This document shows positions 10,559 through 21,016 of a DNA stretch of 64,000 nt, piece by piece. The stretch spans positions 12,820,048-12,884,047 of the forward strand of contig OX387194.1 in NCBI GenBank assembly GCA_947561395.2. The letters run 5' to 3'. Made by a program: the position numbers and the translations under genes. The notes below the pieces were generated by a model. It made no database searches, had not been told where the DNA came from, and was given only the letters and a program-made list of their open reading frames with translations. The stretch comes from Buxus sempervirens (Eukaryota; Streptophyta; Magnoliopsida; Buxales; Buxaceae). Position 1 is the stretch's first letter. Every line of letters begins with the position of its first letter.

Positions 10559-13500
10559 TGTAAAACCCTGGATTTTCCTAAAAATAAAATAAATAAGAAA
10601 GAATAAAATAGGAATTTAAAGGCGAAGGGTAATTTGGTCATTTCAATTTGTTAAATTCATGAAAGGAAATAAGATAATTAGTTATTAAGTTAACAAATTC
10701 AACTAGACAAAATCTTAGCTTAGTTGGATGTAAAATAATGAAATTAAGGCCTAAAGGGTAGAAAAAGGGACTAATGGTAATTATGTTGATTAGGATCCAA
10801 TGTAAAGGGTGGAAAAAGGGCCTAATGGTAATTATGTTGATTAAGGTCCAATGTTTTAGTATTATGAGTGGATAATAAAAGTCTAATTACAATTTAAAAT
10901 TAGGAAAATGATTAAGCACGAAAATTAATTAGGAGATCCCTTAAAATAGAGTTAAAGGAGTTAAATTAAGGAGTAGGGTAGAAGAGGGAATACACTTAGT
11001 ATATTAGAGTAAGCTAAACCTAATTAGAATTGATCTATTTGAGAGGTTATAAAAGAAAGGTTTAAAGAGTGTTTTAGGTTTTGAAAATAAGTTAGAAGGA
11101 CAAGGAAATTCGTGCATAAGTGATAGGAGCCAAAATAGAAGGAGAGAAGAGAAAAAAGAAAGGAGGAAATAAGAAAGAAGAAGGGTTGTAGAGATGGCCA
11201 ATCAGCCAACTTCGAACGGCAAGTTAGAAATATCTAACCGTTGGAATGGGCTGAAATTTTAGGGTTTTGTTCTACTCATGGAAGACTTTAAACTGAACGG
11301 TGGAGATCTAAATTAGAGAAGTCTAAAAGGGGTGCAGTAGAGCTCCAAAAACAGGCACAGGCGAAGTTTCTAAAAAATCTGGGTTCATCAAAAGGCAAGT
11401 AGCAAACCCTTGAGACTGGAGAAATTGCATGTTTTCTTGTGATTTTGATGTTTGATCGTATTGTTTTTGAAGTTGGATTTCATGGGAAAAGCTTATTTGT
11501 TTATAAAGAATTGTTTTGGTGTTTTAACTTTCTTTTAAAAATCAAGAAAAAGGTTGATCGTGGTGATTTTAAACTTGGAAGGAAACCAAAGATATGTAAA
11601 AAGATGATGGGCTTAGTTTAGGATTCTCAGAACTAGTTTAGGATGGAAATCAAATGTTTAGAATCAAATCAAATTAATATTATGTAAAGAAAGTTTGAAA
11701 ATTCCGCAAAGAGAAGGAAAAACAATGTTATAGTCGGAGCGCTCAAGACACCGCTCGAGCGTTACCTCAGACAATAGGCCATTGATAAATAACAGAACCT
11801 GAAACTTAACCGCTAGAGCAGTCGCCTGAACAACCCTTCGAGCAACAAATTATCATAAATTTTAAAACTTGGGATTTGCACCCAGATTCAATTTCTAATG
11901 TTTTTTCTTGAAATTTTAATGTTGTAACACCTGTAAATAGGGTAATTTGATATGTAGGAAGTAACAGAATTAAATTCGGATAAAAAGGTAATTATTTAGG
12001 ACAATGAATGTATTAAGAATCAAAGTAGACTAGTTAAGGTAAACCTATGCACTCAAACCATTTTCATTAGGATTCTAGGTATGAAACCTAATCTAAAAAG
12101 TCATAATGGACTTAAATTAACTTCTGGAAAAAATCAATAGCCTAACCCAAAGGTCTTTAGAGATTTAGGGTATTAGTTGGTAAATAAGGATTTAAAAATA
12201 AGGATTTTAGGATGAACCAAAGTGTAGGATTGAAGTAAAAGTTGTAGGAAATAAAGAATAACCTAAATACTGAATTATAAAGATAAACTAAATATGTCCA
12301 CACTAACACAACTCAAATCTGAACCTTTTATTTAGAATTTGTGAATACTCACGTACTTTTCTTATTAAATGATCTGGAACTCTGTTTAAGAACTGTTTAA
12401 TGGTTATTTTGAACATCTTTTGGTTGGACACCGTGGTTTTAGAAATTATTGTTGGACACAGCACTTGGGACATGTTTATGATTATTGGTACGAGGTTTAT
12501 CACTGAATATTGTATCTTTGAGTTATTCAAGGGTTGATTGTGAGTTGTGTTTAGTGGGTAATGCTTAGTATGGATCCATAGCTTAGCTAGGAAGTGAAAG
12601 GGAATTGGCTGGTAAGTTATTCTTGTTTGAAACTCCCCAGTATGCGGTCCGTCGTACTTGTAGGTGCGGGTGACGTAGGTAGCAATCCTCGACCGCTGTA
12701 GGTGTGGCCTGGTCTTAGCCGAGGTTGTTTTCGGTAAACGGTTTTTATTTTGTTTTTTAGGTTATCATCCATATGCTTCAATGAAACATTGACTTTCACA
12801 AGCTTTATATTGGTCATGTTGGTAGGTTACTTGTGACTCGTACGTTGGATCTATGATTTGGCCGTGCTTGAGGATCACTCATGACTTGCACATGCACTGG
12901 TATTAGATGTGTTTGTCGTGGGTCTATTAATCTTTGATCGGATTGGTATGGTTTCTGCGGAAGCGGTACCATTGATGGGCTTTTATTTTGGACTGAGGAT
13001 TGTACTCGCCAACCCATTTGTGGGTGGTCCGCATTGATGATTGACGGAGGAGATGGCAATGACTGCAGGTGCGGGCTCCATCTATCATGTAAGTCGTGAT
13101 GTGACGAACTATGGGGGCAGGAATATCTTACTAAGTGGTTCCAGTTCACGAGTCCTATTATGTCACATGTGTTTATTTTGGATTGGTAATTGTTATTGAT
13201 ATATTATCGTGGTTTTGGTTTTATTGTTCACCTCATGACTATCTTTGCAAACCATTATGGACTGTTTTTACTTCATGCATCTACTACTTGTTGAGATTTA
13301 TTTTCACTCCGGTTTCTCCCCATTTTGCAGGTACTCTTGGCGAGGATGCCAAATTTTTGGCTAATTGTAGATGGGTAGTCTGTATAACTGTAGGTTGTTC
13401 ATAGAAGTTGAAATCCTTGTATATCATAATTGTTGATTAATAAAGACAATTTGAATTCAAGTTTTCGCATTTACTCTGATTATAAAGTTAGAAAAAGTTT

Positions 13501-13583
13501 TAAATTATCCAGTTTCTTTAGTAGCTTTGTTTATTTACCATAGCACCTCGGGTTTGGGAATGGACCCGGAACCGGGCATTACA
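10559..13583 (+). mobile_element. Solo LTR, chromovirus (Tekay/Del)-like
   Basis: Ends TGTAAAACCCTGG and GGGCATTACA with a perfect duplication TTGGC (10554-10558 and 13584-13588). A TATA box (GGTTATAAAAGAAAGG, near 11048) sets the orientation. The ends match, inverted, those of the solo LTRs at 35277 and 38009. The TGTAAAACCC start followed by AT-rich DNA is the pattern I associate with Tekay-type gypsy LTRs; that family name is an inference. A GC-rich block with CGCTCGAGCG words is at about 11740-11850. Confidence 0.85.
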
Positions 13584-13588
13584 TTGGC

Positions 13589-15713
13589 GGCTTCAACCCA
13601 ACCCGTTTGTGTTCGGATCGGTAATTTCTCAACTAGTCAGTAAACAAATTGAACCTAATCCAAACCGTTTACCCATCAACCTATTTACAACCCGACCCAT
13701 TGCCGCCTCCATATTGAAAACGTTGCTTGTTAGATAAATTTTGAACATGTTCATTGGTGCTATATTTGTCATGTATGTCTCTAAATATATTATATATTAT
13801 CTACTTCCCAAGGATAGCCATTTCTAATGCATACCTTAATTAAGACTATGCTCCCTTCTTTGCCTATATAAGTTGAGATTAAGGGAGATGGAGCTCTGAA
13901 TCCCAAAAAAACTGAATATATATACCTGAAAAAGGTCTTCTAGTATCAAGCTCCTTTCTAATCTTTTGGCATATCCCTATTGAAGGTATATATGACTCTT
14001 AACAAATTCTTTATTAGTGTTGTGGTGATTATTGGGATGTTCATTGCAATAGAAAGCACCCTTATCGCAATTGCAAGTTCTCTACTTGTATGGATCGAGT
14101 GAACCAAGCTATACGACAAATGCAACTGCACCGGTATAGAGGAGCATGGTGACTGGGAATTCCAATACGGTGCACACAATGCATTTCTGTTCAACGTCAA
14201 AGGTTGTCGAGATTACTCCGCTCACCACTTTGGTAAGGGGTGGTAAGAATTGTAGTCCATTTGGGTGGAAAATTATCTTCATCCATTGCCCGCATCAGTG
14301 GTAAAGGAGTGATATGATGTTCAGACAAGTAGAAAAGTTTCTTCATAAAATTAAGAGTCCATATGTCCAATAAAATTATCTTCAACCCATCTACTTATAT
14401 ATTCATCGTCTTGATTTCTTCTTCTTTTTTTTTTTTGAAATTCATTAGTAACATGTCCTAAATTTCACTTTTATTTTATTTTATTTTATAAATTCCTTTT
14501 AAAAAAAAAACATGCATCTAGTAGTTGGCCAACAAAGAGAACTAAAGAAGTTAATTGGAATGATCTTTTCAAAGTAAGAGTTGGGTTCATAGAGCTAAGA
14601 TTAATGAAGGAAAATAGGTGCACCAGGAAGATTCTTAATTACTTGTTTGAATATTCCACGCTGAGTATGATGGAGAAAAAGAGGCAATAAAAGACTTGTG
14701 CAAAAGAATGACACCCACAATATGTGTACTTTAGGATACCAAGTTGGAGAGGGTATCTCATATATTAGTCAGATATATTTGTGGTAAGAGGAATTGTTAG
14801 ATGGAATTTCAAAATTTTGTAGGCGTCTTCATTAAAATTAAAGAAACATTAAAATACAGATTATCCAAAGTCACATAATCTGGAAGTTAGGCTAAATCAC
14901 ACACCCATTCTTCTTTCAATAGTCATAAAGGTTTATTCCCATTGTGTTCTATTCCGCTTTAAAAATATGTGTGATTTGTATAATATGAATAGTAATAGTT
15001 ACATCGAGAAGAAGAAGAAAACACAGAAAATTTTAGTGGTTCGCAAATGTGTCTACATCCATTGCATGTGTATGGAGAAAAATACTACTATTTTCAATTA
15101 TGGCCCTCAAGGCCCTTCGACCCTGAATATAATCCACCGTTTCAGAGTATGTGGCTAGTTGGCAACTCTTTCATGAAACTCGAAAATGTACCTACATCTA
15201 CTGTGTATGGAGAAACTTGGTATCCTAATGGTGGGAGGATATTAAAGGATCTAGATCAGGGTAGTCTAGGGTTTTGATTTTTGTTAGGTTCAGTAAAGCT
15301 GAAAAGGCCAAATGGGTGAGGCCATGAGGTTTTAGGGTTTGGCTGAGACCAAAATCAGTTATCTTATGGAGGCAATCGCACATTTAGACAAGTTAGATGA
15401 CATATATCTCAATCAAGCAAAAGCAGGCACTGCGAGACAGGCAAAGATGGATACTTATCAAAATGATCCAATTTGATCTATCATCCACAAGTAGCTCCAA
15501 CCTAGCTAATATTCAATTATTTATATGCATGGGTTTGCCATGTCCTAAAATCTTACATTCTCTCATATAACTGCTTGATCTGATTCCAGTATGAATGAAA
15601 ATGAAAGTAGCTTTGTGGATCAGACCGCAACTTATGAATATAATTCTGTCAAAACGTTATACTTCTGCTTAATCTTATTTGAATGAAAGTGATCGAGCAG
15701 TAGCCACATCACG
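13589..15713. other. Mostly unassigned region before Copia-1
   Basis: 13590-13700 is an ACCCG-rich block. 13860-14250 holds a possible small gene, annotated separately. 15047-15277 is open for 76 codons (FQLWPSRPFDPEYNPPF) but matches no family I recognise. The rest shows nothing supportable. Confidence 0.4.
13992..14246 (+). pseudogene. Possible small secreted-protein remnant (no family recognised)
   Basis: A CTATATAAG TATA-like box at about 13864 is followed by ATG at 13992. The frame encodes a strongly hydrophobic N-terminus (FFISVVVIIGMFIAIES), compatible with a signal peptide or anchor. A TGA stop at 14100-14102 interrupts it, explicable as CGA to TGA. The frame then runs on to TAA at 14244 with a Cys- and Trp-containing stretch (KCNCTGIEEHGDWEFQYG). 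The layout resembles plant small secreted proteins such as the S1 family, but the match is not good enough to name. It could equally be chance. Confidence 0.25.
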
Positions 15714-15914
15714 TGTTACACCTATAGATGACAGTAATGCCAGCTCAACATAACACTTTGTTCTGCTCATCTTCTAGAATAGTCTGAGTTAGTTACAACA
15801 GAAGTTACTGTAACTGAAATATTCTTTTGTAAGAGTCTATAAGAAGAGTCTGTTAGCACTATAACAATAATCAAGAAAAGCAATGTAAAAGGATCTCTTT
15901 ACACTTTTCTAACA
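15714..15914 (+). mobile_element. Copia-1 5' LTR
   Basis: 201 bp with mirror ends TGTTA...TAACA, followed at once by an initiator-tRNA-Met type primer site (TGGTATCGAAGC, 15915-15926) and a gag frame. The matching 3' LTR was not found in the window. Confidence 0.8.
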
Positions 15915-15940
15915 TGGTATCGAAGCAGCTCAAGGACTAA

Positions 15941-16421
15941 ATGTCCTCCATGACTGACTCTTAGTCCACCACTTCTTCATCTCTTTCATTTTCTTTACCC
16001 AATTTTTCACATATCATCTCTTTTAAGCTTACACCAGAGAACTATTTGTTATGGAAAGCACAACTTGTTCCATATCTGAAAGGACAGAGGCTTTTTCAAT
16101 ACGTTGATGGATCTTGTCTTCCTCCTTCAACACATCTTCAAGATTCTTCCATTAATCCTGAATATGAGGTTTGGAATCAGCAAGATCAATTGGTAATGTC
16201 TGCACTTATTTCATCTTTGTCTGAATCAATCATTGCTCAAGTAGTAGGGTGTAAAAACTGCTCGAGAAGTCTGGATTTCATTAGAACAAACTTATGCTTC
16301 AGCATCTCAAGCCAAATTAGTTCAGACACAGTTACAGTTAGCTTCTCTTCAAAAAGGCGCCGACTCAATCTCTGAGTATTTCCATCGTGCTAAGACCCTT
16401 GCAGATACTATGGCAACCACT
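15941..16421 (+). pseudogene. Copia-1 gag, first piece
   Basis: ATG at 15941 lies 14 bp after the primer site. The frame has a TAG at 15962-15964, then LTPENYLLWKAQLVPYLKGQ and WNQQDQLVMSALISS, typical copia Gag (UBN2 class). Near 16260-16290 the coding shifts frame and continues as LVQTQLQLASLQKG and EYFHRAKTLADTM up to the solo LTR at 16422. With the CCACT target duplication counted once it resumes at 18226. Gag would coat element RNA; this copy is dead. Confidence 0.85.
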
Positions 16422-16524
16422 TGTAGACACCCCAAATTGCACTACAGAATGAGAGAGTAATAAAAACATGTAATTAGAGCTTAAAACAGGTCAAAAATGC
16501 ATAAAAATTGACAAAGCAGGCTTT

Positions 16525-16602
16525 GCCCGTATTTCATTCACGGGCCGGTCGCGCCCGAAATCGCTTTACGGACAGGCGCGCTCGTATTGGAAATACGGGC
16601 AC
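16525..16602 (+). repeat. Palindrome array, 27-28-bp period
   Basis: GCCCGTATTTC at 16525, GCCCGAAAT at 16553 and GCTCGTATTGG at 16580, with ACGGGC mirrors; about 230 bp before the TATA box at 16830. Confidence 0.75.
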
Positions 16603-16984
16603 CATTGGACCGTAAATGATTTATGGTCACTCAAGACTCGTGCGAGTTTTATTTTTCTCTCGATTTCCGAGCTTTATCTTTAGTCCAATATATCTTTAAA
16701 TGAGCGAATTACGTCTTTTATTCGCTGAAGCCACCTTGGTTGGCTATGGATGGGCATTATCTCTGTCTTTCACTCTATCTTAAGGATCATGATATATCCT
16801 TCTGGACCAGCCTTGCCCCTGTGCTTGCCTATAAATAGAGGAGAGATTCTCAAGCTAAGGGCCATGAAAATTTGAAGTCTAAAAAGCTCCAAGAGAAGAA
16901 AGGAATCCCTGCTGCTCTGCTTGCTCAATCCAGGTAAGTCCCTTTTCCCTTTTATTTTCTGTCTTCAATTCTAGAAGTAATAGG

Positions 16985-17290
16985 ATCATCTCTATTGCTG
17001 TAGAATAAGGCCATCTTTTGTACTAGTATTCCTAAACTTGTCTCTAAGTACCTCAAGAGTCTCTCTAGCCGTAAAACGTGAAGAGAGAGCTAGAGGAAAA
17101 GAGAACAGGTGGATCCCTAGAATAGGACCCCATATCTGTTTTTCTCCTTTTTTCTAGAATAAAGCCTTTGATTGTGTTTGTATAACCAAACCTATCTCTA
17201 AGTACCTCAAGAATCCTCTCTAGCCGTAAAACGTGAAGAGAGAGCTAGGGGAAAAGAGAACAGGTGGATCCGTAGGGTAGACCCCCATGT
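16985..17290 (+). repeat. Tandem duplication of the R/U5 'CCGTAAAACG' block
   Basis: TCTCTAAGTACCTCAAGA followed by TCTCTAGCCGTAAAACGTGA and GAACAGGTGGATCC occurs twice, 154 bp apart (17041 and 17195). Single or paired versions occur in every LTR of this family here. Confidence 0.75.
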
Positions 17291-18225
17291 GCTCTAATCT
17301 GTGAGATGTGGCTGCTTTGAATATCCTGATCATGTTTTAATTGTTTTTATGATATATCTGAATGAATACATGAATCCATGATGTTTATAGCATGAGATCC
17401 CCACTATTTTCCAAAATTTGGATTTTCACCACTTTTGCACCTACAGCACTGTTTTCGTGATTTTTGTGATTTTAGGCTAAGATCTTGGATTTATCATGAT
17501 CAATATGGTAGATCTGGATCCAGAAGCCTGAAAGTAAACTCTAGGGTTTCATGATGTGGTTTTTGAGTCCTTGAGAGAAGACCCTACGGTCTAAATTCTC
17601 ACCTTTTGGTGTTCTTCATCAACGTGGGTATTTTTGGTTTTGATTTTTTGATTTAATGTGAAATTTGGGCTTTACCTATGTCCTGGACTATTCAAGTTCA
17701 ATTCTGCAATATTTTATAAAAATCATATTTTTCTAGATTTCTAGAATTTAGCTTGAAGCCAGATTTTTGGATTTTTCACTTTAAATTGATTTCATTGGAT
17801 TTTATCTCAATTTTATTTTGATCATGAAACCCTAGGAATGGTATGATCATATTTGGAAGTTCTGGATCAATCAGACTATTCATATGAAGAAACCATATAT
17901 TTTTGTTTTTTGTGATTTTTCGTGAATTTTATAGCAAGTTTTTTTTCCTTTATTTTAACATGAACAATACCTAGCAACCACCTTGTGTGGATGAATAGGG
18001 GTGCCTAACACCTTCCCCTGTTCATAACCTAATCCCCTTACCCATCTCTGGTTGTTTTTTTTAGGAGGGTTATTTTTACCCTAAATTTGCCTTTTGTTCT
18101 TATTTAATATTTTGGTGTCCATTCACACCTAAATTGAATGGTGGCGACTCTTTGTTTTATTTTAATCCCGTGTGATGATTGAGAAAGTCATTGGATGATG
18201 ATTTTTTCCCATGTCTCACACCACT

Positions 18226-18554
18226 GGACGCTTTCTTTATTCGATAGAGTTCATTCCCTATCTTCTTGCTGGATTAGGTCCTGATTATGATGCACTAGTC
18301 TCTTCAGTAACAACACGGCTTGATCCTATTTCATAAGAAGAACTTCTTGGACATCTTCTTGCTCATGAGGCTAGGTTATAGCGTCATTCTTCAACAAATT
18401 CTTTGAATTCTTCAAGTGAAATTTCAGCAAACTTTTCTGCTAGATTCTCTTCATCAAGTGGTGGTAGGAATTTTCATGGTCGATCCTCTTTTGGTAGATC
18501 TCGTGGAGGCCAGTTATTTAACAATCGAGGTCGAGGATCATATTGATCTACAGG
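18226..18554 (+). pseudogene. Copia-1 gag, second piece
   Basis: Continues the copia Gag: EFIPYLLAGLGPDYDALVSS, then LDPIS, a TAA stop at 18334-18336 (CAA to TAA), EELLGHLLAHEA, and a Gly/Arg/Ser-rich stretch ending in NRGRGSY. It is cut at 18554 by an inverted Tat LTR. The zinc knuckle and protease that should follow are missing from the window. Confidence 0.82.
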
Positions 18555-18666
18555 TGTGAGACATGGAAAAAATCACCGGGATGATTTCCCCTCCGTCAAC
18601 ACACGGGCTCTACATAAAACGTGGGAGTCGCCACCATTCAGAGTTTAGGGTGTGAATGGACACCAT
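18555..18666 (-). mobile_element. Inverted Tat LTR ('LTR-B'), first piece
   Basis: TGTGAGACATGG... is the reverse complement of the 3' end of the TGTAGACACCCC LTR family. It is interrupted at 18666 by the large Tat element and resumes at 45650. Confidence 0.88.
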
Positions 18667-18768
18667 TGTAGACACCCCAAATTGTACTGTCAAAATGATC
18701 AATAATGATAAAAAATCATTATCTCCTTGAAAGCCAGCACAAAAATTGAAGAAAATAAGTTTTTACCT

Positions 18769-18910
18769 GTATCCGGTAACTCAGGTCGGATACAAGTATT
18801 ACTCTTTGTATCCGGTGGAACATACCGGATACAAAAGAGCTTTAGTGTATCCGGTATATAATACCGGATAGCTTAAGGCCCTTGTGTATCCGGCCTGATA
18901 TACCGGATAC
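18769..18910 (+). repeat. 39-bp-phased palindrome array, 5' LTR
   Basis: GTATCCGG begins at 18769, 18808, 18847 and 18886: three intervals of exactly 39 bp. Each unit is an 8-bp arm, about 9 bp of varying core, and the mirrored arm CCGGATAC. The array lies 157 bp before the TATA box. Confidence 0.95.
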
Positions 18911-19066
18911 ATAAGTTTTGCTCAAAAATTAGGGTTTTCCGAGAAAAATCACTTTTTACCATCATATCCCTCATTAAATGAGGGGAAATCTCGGAAACAG
19001 CTTTAGGGTTAAGGTTGGTGGGTTCTAGACATTAAGTTGTGTCTACCAACAACCCTAACCTTTGCC

Positions 19067-19074
19067 TATAAATA
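19067..19074 (+). promoter_or_regulatory. TATA box, 5' LTR
   Basis: TATAAATA in the context TTTGCCTATAAATAGGAGG; identical in the 3' LTR at 43713-43720. Confidence 0.8.
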
Positions 19075-20998
19075 GGAGGCTCCTCCTTAAGCAAATGACC
19101 ATTAACTCTTGCCTTGAATTCTCGCCAAGGAGAGCTCCAAGAGAAGAGGGAAACCGCTGCGGAGGTGCTTCCAGAACCCAGGTAAGCCTCAAACCTCTTT
19201 TTAATTTTTGTCTTTATATTTCTAGATCTAGATCTCTTCTTCTACCTTTCTGTAGAATAAGGCCTTCTATGTGTGTGGAAATCCTTCCCCGGCTCAAAGT
19301 ATCTCGAGACTCCCCCTAGCCGTAAAACGTGAAGGCGGGATCTAGGAGAAACGAGACTGGGGATTGACCCTAGTACTAGAACCCTATTTGCATAAGCCTT
19401 TTGATTGATTGTAAACCGTTTCATATTTAAAGTACCCTTGATTATCTTGAAGAACCGTGTTTAACGGGGAGAGAGAACAAAGGGAAACGATAATGGAACG
19501 GAACCCTAGGCTGTTTTAGAACCTTATTTTGAGGAATATGTATGCATGCTATGTTGTTGTATTAATCTTGTATGGTTTTTTACACTTACACATACATTGC
19601 ACCCGTTTTGGCGGGATAGGCTCATATTTTGGGTTTATTACATTTATTGTGATAAATCTAAAATAAATGGCCTCAATCAATTCTGGAATGTTTTTAAAAG
19701 GTTTTTTTTAAGGATTTGTATTCATTTTGCACGAATCACACACACTTTATCACAGTTTTGAGTTGGTTTTGTTCAAAAAGGGCTTTACTTGACAGCAACT
19801 GTACCCCAACTTCGGACACTCATAACTTCATCGTCCGGATGAATTTTGGAGTGATTCTAGAACCATGGGAAAGGTGAGGCTGTCTAGTTTATGTCCACCA
19901 AAGTTTATTAATTTCTATCAAGCGGATTTGTGACACCTCTCTGTCGAAGTTGATTGGACAGTTCAGGTTCAAATACAGAACTTGTCACTTCGACGGAGCG
20001 CCATGTGTTCGTTTTAAATCCGATTCGAGTGATTTTTGTTTCTGGGCACTCCTTTATGAGTCTATTTTTAAATCCAATTGATTTCATAATTTTTTGATTT
20101 AAATTGTGTCGTGGAGAGCAGATTTATTCAGAACTGCTCAACAGCACTTTTCTGGGTCAATCTGTGATCCTCGGGGCCTGTTCAGGAAGTCACCCAAGGC
20201 ACATCCGAATGAGTTTTTGTATGAGACTAGTTTTTTTTATAATATGGCTATACAAACTTCATTGACACCCAATTTGACGGATTTCTGTGCAGTAGATTTT
20301 TCTAGGTGATTTTCCAAAGTTGCCTACTTGCCACTTTTGATTTTCTCCGGCAGCAACTTTAAAAGAGCCATAACTCTTAGGATTTCAACCAGAATTAATT
20401 GAAATTTTGCATGAGACTATTGTTTACCCTAATCTTTCAAATGAATTTGGTTTGATTTAATTTAAAATTGGATTTGATTAATTTCAAGAGAAATGGCCTT
20501 ACTTTTTACCAAATCTCCCGGATTTGCCTCAACTTGGTTTTGTGCAACTTTTGCTGTGATTTCCATCTTTTTGTAATATTCCAGAAGTGATATTAACATA
20601 AAAGAAGATCTGGAATTCATTTGGATCTTCATGTGAAGATATCATATATTTGTCCTTTTTCAAGGTTTTCATGATTTTTTAGCAAGGTTTCTATTTTCTT
20701 CTAGCATGAATAACACTTGGCAACCACCTTGTGTGGGTGAATGGGGGTGCCTAACACCTTCCCCCGTTCATAATCTAATCCCCTTACCCATCTCTGGATT
20801 TGATTTTCAAGTAGGGTTATTTTTACTCTAGAATTTGCCTTTTAGCACTTTTTATCTCTTTTTGCTTATCTTTAATCTTTTGGTGTCCATTCTCACCCCA
20901 AAATTCTAAATGGTGGCGACTCTCCCAATTTTGCGTTGAGCCCGTGTGCTGACGGAGGGGAGATCATCTTCGGGTGATTTTTTCCCATGTCTCACAAC

Positions 20999-21016
20999 TG
21001 GCGACTCTACTGGGGA
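20999..21016 (+). promoter_or_regulatory. Primer-binding site (tRNA-Arg type)
   Basis: TGGCGACTCTACTGGGGA starts two bases after the LTR end. It matches the tRNA-Arg-type primer site known for the Tat/Ogre lineage. Confidence 0.85.

Larger units (their letters stand above)
16422..18220 (+). mobile_element. Solo LTR of the TGTAGACACCCC Tat family inside Copia-1 gag
   Basis: TGTAGACACCCC...TGTCTCACA, 1799 bp, with perfect duplication CCACT (16417-16421 and 18221-18225). A TATA box lies at 16830-16837 and a 28-bp-type palindrome array at 16525-16602. It carries a direct duplication of about 154 bp around the CTAGCCGTAAAACGTGAAG block (copies centred near 17075 and 17230). Confidence 0.93.
18667..20996 (+). 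mobile_element. 5' LTR of the large Tat element
   Basis: 2330 bp, TGTAGACACCCC...TGTCTCACA. In order: palindrome array 18769-18910, TATA box 19067-19074, CTAGCCGTAAAACG block near 19318, a conserved CTTGGCAACCACC...CCCATCTCTGG block at 20714-20793, a primer-site-like TGGCGACTCT at 20914-20923, then the end at 20996. Confidence 0.95.

Noticed and set aside
11934..13583. A separate LTR starting TGTAACACCTG at about 11935
   Set aside because: No matching target duplication (AATGT versus TTGGC); the outer pair 10559/13583 has perfect TTGGC duplications and explains the whole segment.
15047..15277. 76-codon frame with FQLWPSRPF considered as RNase T2-like
   Set aside because: The catalytic CAS motifs and the normal spacing are absent; resemblance is limited to a few residues.
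18769..18910. CRISPR-like look of regularly spaced palindromic repeats
   Set aside because: Units are adjacent copies with similar linkers, not unique spacers. They lie in plant LTR promoters with no cas genes, and recur in both LTRs of one element.
19062..19319. 85-codon frame in the LTRs (also 43708-43965)
   Set aside because: It begins at a non-ATG codon overlapping the TATA box and runs through the R region; identical in both LTRs because they are copies. No protein family recognised.
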